DNA of 64,000 nucleotides from Scytonematopsis contorta HA4267-MV1 (GTDB taxonomy: Bacteria > Cyanobacteriota > Cyanobacteriia > Cyanobacteriales > Nostocaceae). Positions 1 through 7,162 of the stretch are shown here, one piece after another (position 1 is the stretch's first letter; each line of letters begins with the position of its first letter). Position numbers and translations under genes: made by a program. The stretch covers positions 1 through 64,000 of the forward strand of contig JAHHIC010000031.1 in NCBI GenBank assembly GCA_019359035.1. Reading direction: 5' to 3'. Below the pieces are notes generated by a model. It made no database searches and was not told where the DNA came from. It saw only the letters and a program-made list of their open reading frames with translations.

Positions 1-110
1 ATTAATTATTATTAAGCTTTAAAATATTTGAGAATATAACTTAAAGCGATAGTTTGATAGTACTATCTAACGATAATTGCTTAAGTACTAATGAACCTGT
101 GACAGCTAGG

Positions 111-126
111 GTGCGGAATGTGGGTT
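111..126 (+). repeat. solitary copy of an IS1634-type terminal sequence
   Basis: The 16 bases GTGCGGAATGTGGGTT are identical to the outer part of the terminal inverted repeat of the IS1634-type element at 35048-37175. No transposase is nearby, so this is probably a remnant end. It lies in the possible 5' extension of the coiled-coil gene and adds foreign codons if the early start is used. Confidence 0.55.
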
Positions 127-206
127 GTAACACTAAACATTTATTTAAATCAAACCAAATACAACCAGAAGTTACCCAGAGTACTGTGCAAACCAATTCA
201 ATACAA

Positions 207-893
207 ATGTTTACCCTAGCTCAAGTAGAGGAGAAAATAGCATCCGCCCTTGCACAGCATGAAAAGGAAAAAGCAGAAGAAGAACTTAGACTATTTATTG
301 AAATCCGAGATGCAGCTTTACAAGCCGCAAAAGAGGAACTACTTGCAGCACAGCAACATGCGAGCGCTCTCACACAAGCAAAACAAGATTTAGCGCAACA
401 GTTAATGACAAAAGAACGCGAACTAGAAGAATTGCGTTCTCTAGGAAGGAAAAATCAGCAGCTAGAACAACGAGTAGTACAGTTAGAGAAAGCTCTCGAA
501 AATTCCAACGAAAATAGATGGGGTAATACTTTTAACCAACAAGCAACGAAGGTGATTAACTCAGAACTGGAGAAAACCATCACCCCCTTGATGTCAGAAG
601 TTGAGCGATTAAATGGTCTACTAGAAGCACGCTCCCAAGAACTAGCCCAACTTCAAGCTATCAGAACCAAGCAGCAAGAAGAACTAAACGTATTACAGCA
701 ACAATCAGCATCGAAATCGTCAGAAATTTTTGCTCAGTTTGGCGAGATAGGAGAGCGTTTTGGCTGGGTTGGATGGAGTCGTCGCGGGTATAGGACGGCT
801 AGCGGTATATTGCATACCGGATTAAGTGCAATTTCTGCTTTTGTCTCCGACTTGACGCGAGAGTACAACAATCAACAAGATATCGCTTTTTAG
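207..893 (+). CDS. coiled-coil protein of unknown function
   Basis: The protein is dominated by heptad-rich, Gln/Glu/Lys-rich coiled coil from about residue 5 to 175. A non-coiled tail follows with a Gly-Trp-Arg-Arg patch (FGWVGWSRRGYRTASG) and a short hydrophobic stretch that could touch a membrane or a partner. No catalytic motif is visible. The frame is open back to a stop at 42-44, so a TTG start at 54 is possible. I prefer the ATG at 207 because the coiled coil begins there and the upstream part contains a 16-base match to an insertion-sequence end. Neither start has a clear ribosome binding site. Downstream DNA is non-coding. It resembles cyanobacterial coiled-coil proteins often found on plasmids or in accessory regions, but I cannot name a family. 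Confidence 0.6.
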   Translation: MFTLAQVEEKIASALAQHEKEKAEEELRLFIEIRDAALQAAKEELLAAQQHASALTQAKQDLAQQLMTKERELEELRSLGRKNQQLEQRVVQLEKALENSNENRWGNTFNQQATKVINSELEKTITPLMSEVERLNGLLEARSQELAQLQAIRTKQQEELNVLQQQSASKSSEIFAQFGEIGERFGWVGWSRRGYRTASGILHTGLSAISAFVSDLTREYNNQQDIAF

Positions 894-929
894 ACTTGTA
901 TCGAATTAGAATTGCAACAATTAGTGTTG

Positions 930-995
930 CCAGTTAATACGTAGCTGTGTTGATTTAGTATGACTCAATTTAAATGGAATTAAATGTTTAACTTG
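930..995 (+). repeat. dispersed intergenic repeat, copy 1
   Basis: About 65 bases here align with 41567-41640, sharing blocks such as TGTTGATTT and TGGAATTAAATG in the same order with scattered substitutions. Both copies are in gene-free DNA upstream of a small regulator or accessory gene. The rest of 894-1232 is AT-rich and shows no gene. Confidence 0.5.
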
Positions 996-1232
996 GCGGA
1001 AGATACGTAGTTAAGCAACCATAAATTCGTTTATACAACGGTTTTAATATAACAATATTAATTACTTGTTATATTACTTGCTATCTTTATCTAGTTAGCA
1101 ATATTAACTACTTACACATAAAATCACTATATATAAACAACCGCTATGTTTAACTAGTTGACAATATAGCGGCTATATACATATTATTCAGATATGATTG
1201 ATAATGTAGTTCTCCATTAAGGAGTAAGGAGT

Positions 1233-1517
1233 GTGACTGTAGTTAACAAAATTCAAGAATTTATAAATTCAAAAAATATTAGTAAATATAAATTTATGAA
1301 AGATACGGGTGTTGCACAACGTACAGCATACGACTTATGCAACAACCCAGCACAATTACCATCACCCGATGTTTTAAGAAAGATTTGTAATACTTATCAA
1401 ATACAACCGGGTGAAATTCTTGAATGGTTGTCTTATAAAGAGTTTGAAACACGATTTGGAAATGACAAATTGACTATGGTCGTAAATAATGACGCTATTA
1501 AAACAAAGAAAAGTTGA
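1233..1517 (+). CDS. XRE/Cro-type helix-turn-helix regulator
   Basis: This 94-residue DNA-binding protein consists almost entirely of one Cro/C1-type HTH domain (residues 3-68): KYKFMKDTGVAQRTAYDLC forms the HTH core and PSPDVLRKICNTYQIQPGEI is the usual last two helices. The GTG start is supported by AAGGAG/AAGGAGT just upstream. The short C-terminal tail has no recognisable domain. It stands alone, more than 200 bases from the toxin-antitoxin pair that follows on the same strand, so a role as a regulator of an accessory element is likely but the target is unknown. Confidence 0.75.
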   Translation: MTVVNKIQEFINSKNISKYKFMKDTGVAQRTAYDLCNNPAQLPSPDVLRKICNTYQIQPGEILEWLSYKEFETRFGNDKLTMVVNNDAIKTKKS

Positions 1518-1750
1518 AATTTGTGCATGTTTAAACTGTCTTTAACATGACGCCAAGACATAAACCTAAAAACAAATATAAGCCACATAGTAACAAATAG
1601 AAGTCACTCAAAAACAACTCCCTTAACTGACAGATTTTTGAGAAAACGGAAGTAGCTTGTTAATACCTTAAAAAACAATGAACACAAAAAACTTAATTAT
1701 AAACAAAGGTTACAATAAAGCAAAGTATGTATGTACAGAGGAATAATATT

Positions 1751-2089
1751 ATGCAGGCTTTGTCGTCAGATCATTCGCTGCCACCTAGTTACCCAGTATT
1801 AATTGAAGTTGATCAGGAAAATCATTGGGTCGCAAGCGTAGTTGGTTGGGCTGATGCCAAGGGGGTCGGAACAACACGGGATGAGGCAATTCAAACGTTG
1901 CGACAGTATCTAATAAGTAAACAGTCGCGAGGGGAGTTGATTGCTTTAACGCTGGACTCTCCACAACAAGAGGTGCATCCTTGGATGGAATTTGCTGGTA
2001 TGTGGGCTTCTGATCCGCTGTTTGATGAGTTTGTAGCTGAAATGCAGGCTCAAAGGGAATTAGATTTAAGTTGTGAGGACATTGTGTGA
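1751..2089 (+). CDS. putative antitoxin partner of the PIN toxin
   Basis: A 112-residue protein whose N-terminal half has a HicB-like pattern (PVLIEVDQENHWVASVVGW followed by GTTRDEAIQTLRQYL), typical of small antitoxins that pair with nucleases. The C-terminal half (HPWMEFAGMWASDPLFDEF) is acidic and aromatic, as in antitoxin segments that wrap a PIN toxin. The ATG at 1751 has an AGAGGA site nine bases upstream; an earlier ATG at 1727 has none. It overlaps the PIN gene by four bases (GTGA), the classic arrangement for translationally coupled toxin-antitoxin genes. The family is assigned from sequence pattern and context only. Confidence 0.72.
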   Translation: MQALSSDHSLPPSYPVLIEVDQENHWVASVVGWADAKGVGTTRDEAIQTLRQYLISKQSRGELIALTLDSPQQEVHPWMEFAGMWASDPLFDEFVAEMQAQRELDLSCEDIV

Positions 2090-2502
2090 GTTTGTGGATA
2101 TTTGATACAGATTGTTTAACTCTGTTTCAGCATGGTCAACGCCAATTGGTTGAGCGGGTGGCTCGGCTACCCCCAGAGCAAGTTACAACGACAATTGTAA
2201 CTTTAGAAGAGCAAGTTCGAGGACGATTTAACATAGTACGTCGAGCAGAAACGGTTGAACAACTGGTGAATGCATACCAACGCTTACAGGAAGCTATCGT
2301 GTTTTTTCAACGGTTTCAAGTGTTGGAATTTTCACTCTTAGCAGGAACACACTACCGCTCGCTCAAAGAGCAAAAGTTGCGGGTCGGGAGTCGAGATTTG
2401 AGGATTGCTGCAATCGCGCTTTCAAAAAATGGAGTTGTGGTAACTCGAAATCACAAGGATTTTAGTCAAGTTCCGGGACTCAAAATAGAAGATTGGCTGT
2501 AG
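2086..2502 (+). CDS. PIN-domain (VapC-type) ribonuclease toxin
   Basis: A 138-residue PIN-domain protein. The expected acidic residues are visible: Asp in IFDTDCLTLF at the N terminus, Glu in TIVTLEEQVRG near residue 42, and Asp in VGSRDLRIAAIAL near residue 107, followed by VVTRNHKDFSQVPGL, the usual VapC ending. PIN toxins cleave RNA (tRNA, rRNA or mRNA) and are neutralised by a co-expressed antitoxin, which is the overlapping gene upstream. The GTG start sits inside the stop of the antitoxin. Length is normal for VapC, and no active-site residue is missing. Confidence 0.88.
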   Translation: MSLWIFDTDCLTLFQHGQRQLVERVARLPPEQVTTTIVTLEEQVRGRFNIVRRAETVEQLVNAYQRLQEAIVFFQRFQVLEFSLLAGTHYRSLKEQKLRVGSRDLRIAAIALSKNGVVVTRNHKDFSQVPGLKIEDWL

Positions 2503-3116
2503 CGCACGCTCTGGGGATAATTTCAAGCGCGAAAAGTTCAATTATTCTACATAGATATAAATACGGATACTATCACTGCTTGCTCTATATCAAAACACGG
2601 CACCCTTGGATATGCGTACTAAGACGTTTAGTAGGGTTTACGTGGTGAAACAATCAGGTTATTTGCTGCACAACTGGCGTCTTGACCGTACTGATTCCCT
2701 AGCTGATGATTAAATCAAAAGCGATACGAGTTTAAGTAACCCAAGTCGGCACCCTCATACACAAGAGCGCTATCTTCAAAGCTGTTTTGGCTGGGTAACA
2801 CAAGCTGGATGAGATTACCTGCATCATCATTTGTCACCTTGAAATACCAAAAAACGGGTTCTTTCGTACATATCGTGCTAAATTGTTAATTAAAGTCGAT
2901 AAACTTGCTTTAAAATCAATACTTACAGGCACTTATAGTCTAAATTTCAGCAATAGTCACCATTATACCGTCAATAATGGCTGTAATGCTAGCTTAGCAA
3001 GGGTTTGAATCTCTTTTTATAACAAATTTAGCACGTTAAGTACGCAAGAGCCAATGTTTTAATATTCTGATTAAAATCAGATATTTGGTATAATTTATGC
3101 AATTTGTCCTGGATTG
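2503..3116. other. gene-poor region with a decayed coding remnant
   Basis: No intact gene is visible. On the minus strand, 2715-2885 encodes a stop-free stretch ending in VYEGADLGYLNSYRF with normal-looking composition but no start codon, so it may be the C-terminal end of a lost gene of unknown family. The rest is AT-rich and non-coding. Confidence 0.35.
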
Positions 3117-3251
3117 ATGAGTGAAGTTAAAATTGAACAGCAGAAGTTATTCCAACAACCAGCAATCCATTGGCATCGGGTATGTAGCATGATTTCTGCG
3201 TTATTTTTTAACCAAAACTTGCTGTTTCCCTTCATACGTAGATTAACGTGA
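3117..3251 (+). CDS. possible small protein, 44 residues
   Basis: A short frame opens with ATG at 3117 and encodes MSEVKIEQQKLFQQPAIHWH and a hydrophobic, basic C-terminal half. A perfect TATAAT lies at about 3090-3095, but no clear ribosome binding site precedes the start. No family is recognised. It ends inside the left arm of the hairpin at 3248. It could be chance or a fragment. Confidence 0.2.
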   Translation: MSEVKIEQQKLFQQPAIHWHRVCSMISALFFNQNLLFPFIRRLT

Positions 3252-3287
3252 AATGCGCCGGGGGAAACTGACCCCGGCGCATTTCAC
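3248..3287. repeat. perfect 16-bp hairpin in GC-rich DNA
   Basis: GTGAAATGCGCCGGGG at 3248-3263 is perfectly complementary to 3272-3287, with an 8-base loop. There is no T tract after it, so it is more like a palindromic repeat of the REP type than an intrinsic terminator. It is strikingly GC-rich against AT-rich surroundings. Confidence 0.7.
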
Positions 3288-3319
3288 AGTTTGGCGAATT
3301 AAACTTTCTACAGCTCCCT

Positions 3320-3378
3320 CCGGGTTAGCGCAATGCCTACAGCACGCTACGCTAGCCGCTCCACTTACGTGAACGCCA
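3320..3378. repeat. GC-rich small dispersed palindromic repeat
   Basis: The segment GTTAGCGCAATGCCTACAGC and the following CACGCTACGCTAGC is of the type scattered through Nostocales genomes in intergenic and sometimes coding DNA. Between here and 3711 there is no convincing gene, only a HIP1 octamer near 3550. Confidence 0.5.
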
Positions 3379-3731
3379 ATGAGAGCGGGACCCAAACCGA
3401 CACCGCCAAGTGGACTCACCACTACCAATCGGCAACTTAAAGGATGCGACTGTTTTATAATTCAAACATCCAGAGGGAGTGACCTTTGTTTATGTATTAA
3501 TACTGCTTAATAATGTTAATAATAATTTCAGTATTGAGAATTTGTTTTCGCGATCGCACTTTTAAAAATCTCATCTCACTTTGTCGCGTTGCTCCCTTAA
3601 TGTCACGAGCGCATAAAGTTCATTACCCACCATCCCTAAACCCATCACTGCTCCCGTATCTATAGATTCTGTAAACCTGAAGTTAACCAAATCCATAAGG
3701 TTTGCTTCTTATTGAGCAGAAACTCAGTCTA

Positions 3732-3749
3732 TGCCCGTGCAAAGTATAT
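3732..3749 (+). repeat. 18-base repeat shared with 47990-48007
   Basis: TGCCCGTGCAAAGTATAT occurs here on the plus strand and on the minus strand at 47990-48007. An exact 18-mer shared by two decayed regions suggests ends of a formerly mobile sequence. Confidence 0.5.
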
Positions 3750-3783
3750 CAAAAAACCAGAAATATATGGGTATAAAAAAGAC

Positions 3784-3945
3784 ATGAAACTGGAAGTAAT
3801 AATTGATGGTTTGACAGATGATGAGATGCACTACCACGAGCGCCGTGTCTTTGAGCAGTTAACGGCGCAAGGTATTAAACTTAGGTACGAACAGGAGCCA
3901 ATGGGCTATGCTGGAATTAACGAACTCATTCAAAAATATTGTTGA
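3784..3945 (+). CDS. small protein of unknown function
   Basis: From the ATG at 3784 this encodes 53 residues (MKLEVIIDGLTDDEMHYHER...), a compact beta-alpha-beta-like pattern with many charged residues and a final Cys. An upstream TTG at 3712 would add 24 residues, but that part overlaps an 18-base sequence also present near 48000, so I consider it a remnant. No family is recognised. The next gene starts 83 bases downstream on the same strand. Confidence 0.45.
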   Translation: MKLEVIIDGLTDDEMHYHERRVFEQLTAQGIKLRYEQEPMGYAGINELIQKYC

Positions 3946-4028
3946 TAAAATACTATTGGTAGCGCTACTACCCAGATAATTAAGTAATTTTTTACATATA
4001 AAATTTATATGTATAGGAGTGTAAATTT

Positions 4029-4616
4029 ATGGCTTGGGAAGAGTTTGAGCGAAACGGAGTCAAAGGTATGACGGGCGACCAACCCATCGATGAGTTAGCG
4101 CTCACGTTGGCAGAAATCGCTTCACACTATGAAGACAGGTTTTCACGCAAACCGACTATCACCGAACTAATGTGGGCGATGGAAACTGTGTTGGGAAGTA
4201 ACCCAAACCGTTATGTCTGTGACCCAGAGGGTTTAAAATACGGTGACATCATTGTCAAGCGCGATTACTCTTGTGAGGGTGACTACGATTATGTAGATAT
4301 AAACGAATATGAGGCATCTGCTGGTGCCGACCCGCCTGGTTATATTTTTGTATCGCGACGCGGTTCACAAAATAGTAATCAAACAGAAGTTGATGTCATA
4401 AAAATTACAAAACTTGAATTGCGATCGCAAAATTTAATTTGCGAGTATGAGATTCTAACTGAGGACGTGGACGTAAAAATGGCTCAAACCCTAATTTTGT
4501 CAGTGGTGTTAGATGAATTTTACGATGGCTACTTCCAAGATAAAGCTGACAACATTAATTTTATCAATGTGAAATCTCATGTCGTAAATGTTTGGACTTT
4601 GGACAAAAAATATTGA
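4029..4616 (+). CDS. hypothetical protein, 195 residues
   Basis: A soluble, acidic protein beginning MAWEEFERNGVKGMTGDQP, with a helical N-terminal half (PIDELALTLAEIASHYEDRF), a Tyr/Asp-rich middle and a beta-rich C-terminal half. TAGGAGT about nine bases upstream of the ATG supports the start. No membrane segment, signal peptide or catalytic motif is seen. I do not recognise the family. The last codons (VWTLDKKY) lie in a 19-base sequence repeated in inverted orientation at 4902-4920, so the natural C terminus may have been replaced. Confidence 0.65.
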   Translation: MAWEEFERNGVKGMTGDQPIDELALTLAEIASHYEDRFSRKPTITELMWAMETVLGSNPNRYVCDPEGLKYGDIIVKRDYSCEGDYDYVDINEYEASAGADPPGYIFVSRRGSQNSNQTEVDVIKITKLELRSQNLICEYEILTEDVDVKMAQTLILSVVLDEFYDGYFQDKADNINFINVKSHVVNVWTLDKKY

Positions 4617-4920
4617 TTGCAAAAATATACACGAACAATAGTATTGATAATTTTTATTTATAGTTTTTCGCATCTTCTATTAAATCTGCTGAACCTGTCT
4701 TCAATGATTAGGTAAATAAAGTCACTTGCTTAAAAGTATTAAGGTTAAAAAACAGTCAAAAGTAACACCGAATAAACAAAAAGCTGCATAAATATCATTA
4801 GGCTTTAATGCTTAACAATTAGTTTGGCTTAGTTAGAACAATAACTGGGGTGATTTATGGTGTCTAGATTTCAATCCGCAACTTAACTGAGTGCAAATAA
4901 CTTTTTTGTCCAAAGTCCAA
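4592..4920. repeat. 329-bp segment bounded by 19-bp perfect inverted repeats
   Basis: TTGGACTTTGGACAAAAAA at 4592-4610 is the exact reverse complement of 4902-4920. The interior has no gene. Each end runs into a coding frame, the 195-residue protein on the left and the secretion-gene remnant on the right, and supplies an identical WTLDKK tail. This is what a short non-autonomous mobile element would look like. No target duplication is obvious. Confidence 0.55.
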
Positions 4921-5320
4921 TCTGAACCAACACTGGGTGATTGATTGTTTGCAAAGACAATTCCAGCGTGAAATGCAGGCGCCTCAGTAATTGTTACCTG
5001 TAAAATATTGTTACCAGGAACGCTGCCAGCAGTTAACTCAGCATTGACTCGTTCAATTAAAGGGTCTATTTGTAATAATTGCAGTGCTTCTTCCAGACGC
5101 TTTTGATTTAATGGTCTTCCTGCAAGCCTCTCAATACGCGAACGCACGTAACCAGCTTGTAATCTTTTTAACCCAAAAATATTTATTCCTTCGAGTTCTC
5201 CCTCCACAACTTGAATCTGCACAACGCCGCTAGTCAGATTTTGGTTGTTAGGAAGAAAGGCGCCACTGGTTATGTAACCTTTATCAACATAGAGTTTGGT
5301 AATTAGCGGGATATTAGACT
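4921..5320 (-). pseudogene. remnant of a two-partner-secretion ShlB/FhaC-type transporter gene
   Basis: Read on the minus strand, the frame continues from about 5320 (LYVDKGYITSGAFLPNNQ, then VVQIQVVEGELEGINIFGLK) to about 4921 and matches the POTRA part of ShlB/FhaC-type outer-membrane transporters, including the YITSGAFLP and VVEG signatures. The barrel and signal sequence are absent. The 5' side stops where the ISAzo13 remnant begins, and the 3' side changes abruptly to WTLDKK at the inverted repeat. So about 130 residues of a protein normally above 500 remain. It is non-functional. Confidence 0.7.
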
Positions 5321-5329
5321 TTTCTACTT

Positions 5330-5643
5330 TATCTAAACTAGATTTACAACTAGCTTACTATCCTCCTTATCACAGTAAATATAATCCGGTTGAACGTACT
5401 TTTGGTTGGTTAGAGAACCATTGGAATGGTAGTTTACTCGACACTGTTGAATCAGCGCTTTTTCATGCTATAACTCTAAGTTTTAATGGTCAAAACCCTG
5501 TTGTTAAGCTGGTTAAAAAAGTTTACTCTAACGGAGTTAAACTTACAGAAGAAGCTATGGCTGAAGTTGAAAAACAAATTAACCGTCTTCCAGAACTTAA
5601 AAAATGGTTTGTTGAAATTTTTGCAAAACCTGGGTCGCAGTAG
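5330..5643 (+). pseudogene. C-terminal remnant of an ISAzo13-family transposase
   Basis: The reading frame contains LAYYPPYHSKYNPVERTFGW and continues to the C terminus (MAEVEKQINRLPELKKWFVE), which matches the end of ISAzo13-family DDE transposases. YNPVER carries the conserved Glu of that family. The N-terminal two thirds are missing, and the fragment begins where the ShlB-like remnant breaks. It is an inactive insertion scar. Confidence 0.75.
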
Positions 5644-5725
5644 GATCATCTTTTTTATGGAGTTCTCTTGTGTCCAAATTGGACACATTTTGAGCAGATT
5701 ATCCACAACTTCAGTAACTTAATTT
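5640..5725 (-). pseudogene. fragment homologous to the conserved gene at 33603-34535
   Basis: The minus strand encodes VVDNLLKMCPIWTQENS, which matches VIENLITMCPNWTQNE of the intact protein at 33603-34535, and both contain the palindromic DNA TGTCCAATTTGGACA (or its complement). Only some 25 codons remain, next to the ISAzo13 remnant. Confidence 0.55.
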
Positions 5726-5755
5726 AATCTGTATGAATAATAAATACCAAGAGTT

Positions 5756-6931
5756 CTACTGACTGTTTTCCACCTCCTTCAACGCATCTTGCAAAATACA
5801 CTGTCCTTCAGAAAGCCAAGCCGTATAAGCTGCTTTTCCTGCCATTGCTATACGCCTGCGCGTGTCTGTATCTTGCAGTTGCCTCAACCCTTCTACATAA
5901 TCCTGCGTTGTATGACAAATGTAATAGGCTCCCTGTGTCAATGGCACGCCGCGAAAGGCTTGATGTGCGCCTACTACAGGTAAGCCAGAGGCTAGAGCTT
6001 CTAACAGCTTGAGCTTGGCTCCCCATCCAAATTTTACTGGAAGACAAGCAATATCCATATCTTGCAAGAAGTCTGACAAGTTTTCAATAAAATCATGGAT
6101 AATGACTGTTGTTGAAGCATATTGACCAAAATGTTCGCGATTACCACGTCCAACGATATAGAATCGGAAAGCACCGGGCATTGCTGCCTCGATAGCAGGA
6201 ATCAACTCACTTAGAAGGATACAAGCTCCTGCCCGATTAGGTTCATGATCGTACTCACCAACGTAAATGATATTTAGTGGGTTGTTTCCGTCTTTAACAG
6301 GAATCTGATTGCACTCCAAAAAGGATAGCACCCAATCCTTGCGAACAGCTCCTTTGTATAGTCGGGACATAAAATACAAATCGCCATGCGAAATGAAAAA
6401 AAGCCGATCTGCAATGCGGAACATCATCTGCTCCGTAGTAAAAATATGCCAGAGGTGAGGTAAAAAGTCCTTAGCCCAAGCTAGAGCTTTTTGTGGAGTA
6501 CTGTATCCTTGCCAGTTTAGCCAAGGTGGGCAGGCAAGAGTTTTATCGATCGCGTGAGCTAATTCAAAATTGTGCGGTCGAAACCACAGCTTTGCTCCAT
6601 TAAGGATTAGCGCAGACGCTAGCGAAGCAAAGTGGGCATACTCAACCCACACCACTTGAGGCTTGTAGGAGTCAATGAGTTTTTGCACTGTTACAAGGAT
6701 TTCTGGATTTTGCGCTCTAATCCATAGATCGTTAGAGCTACAATAGACAAAGTGGAGATTAATGTCTATGGGTAGCTCAGTACCGGGAGCTTTTGGTTCA
6801 CATACGACTAAGATTACCTGCCAACCATTATTGTGGAAGAAGGTCACGTGACCCCACACATCGTGTTTTAAACCGTCAATGGGCGGATATGGCAACTGGG
6901 GGCTAATTAGTAGAATTGTTTTTGACAACAT
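5756..6931 (-). CDS. GT4-type glycosyltransferase
   Basis: A 391-residue GT-B glycosyltransferase of the group 1/GT4 type. The N-terminal domain opens with ILLISPQLPYPPIDGLKHDV, the acceptor side. The C-terminal nucleotide-sugar domain has VGEYDHEPNRAG, and the Glu-rich signature near residues 310-325 is LKLLEALASGLPVVGA. Enzymes of this type move a sugar from an NDP-sugar to a lipid, glycan or natural product in the cytoplasm. It has no signal peptide. It is on the strand opposite to the synthetases, 230 bases from the MATE gene, so it could glycosylate the predicted peptide or belong to exopolysaccharide synthesis. The codons at 6607-6632 (FASLASALI) resemble a GC-rich dispersed repeat and may be an in-frame insertion. 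Confidence 0.85.
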   Translation of the reverse strand: MLSKTILLISPQLPYPPIDGLKHDVWGHVTFFHNNGWQVILVVCEPKAPGTELPIDINLHFVYCSSNDLWIRAQNPEILVTVQKLIDSYKPQVVWVEYAHFASLASALILNGAKLWFRPHNFELAHAIDKTLACPPWLNWQGYSTPQKALAWAKDFLPHLWHIFTTEQMMFRIADRLFFISHGDLYFMSRLYKGAVRKDWVLSFLECNQIPVKDGNNPLNIIYVGEYDHEPNRAGACILLSELIPAIEAAMPGAFRFYIVGRGNREHFGQYASTTVIIHDFIENLSDFLQDMDIACLPVKFGWGAKLKLLEALASGLPVVGAHQAFRGVPLTQGAYYICHTTQDYVEGLRQLQDTDTRRRIAMAGKAAYTAWLSEGQCILQDALKEVENSQ

Positions 6932-6992
6932 TGCGATGTTTCTAGTAGTTTGAAAGCCTGCTTACTCTATAAAGTAATGCGATGTTTCTAGT
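6932..6992. repeat. 15-base direct repeat upstream of the glycosyltransferase
   Basis: TGCGATGTTTCTAGT occurs at 6932-6946 and again at 6978-6992, just before the start of the glycosyltransferase. Two identical sites 46 bases apart could be operator half-sites or simply a small duplication. The remainder up to 7162 shows nothing further. Confidence 0.4.
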
Positions 6993-7162
6993 TAAGATTG
7001 GGAATAATAACTGAAATTGCCGATTATCTTCGAGTCCACATCCTGCACGTAGTGGTGTCCCAAAGAAAAAATCTCAAAAATAGAACTAATATATAGCCCT
7101 CTTGTGTCTCTTCAGGGAAAGAAAAATATTATTTTAGTTAAACAGTATGGTTAACGATACGA

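Noticed and set aside
3243-3428. 61-codon open frame on the minus strand
   Set aside because: It runs through the GC-rich hairpin and dispersed repeat and has no protein-like pattern.
5476-5722. Two overlapping open frames on both strands across the ISAzo13 remnant
   Set aside because: They are shadow frames; the transposase frame ending at 5643 explains the sequence, and only the short VVDNLLKMCPIWTQ piece is meaningful.
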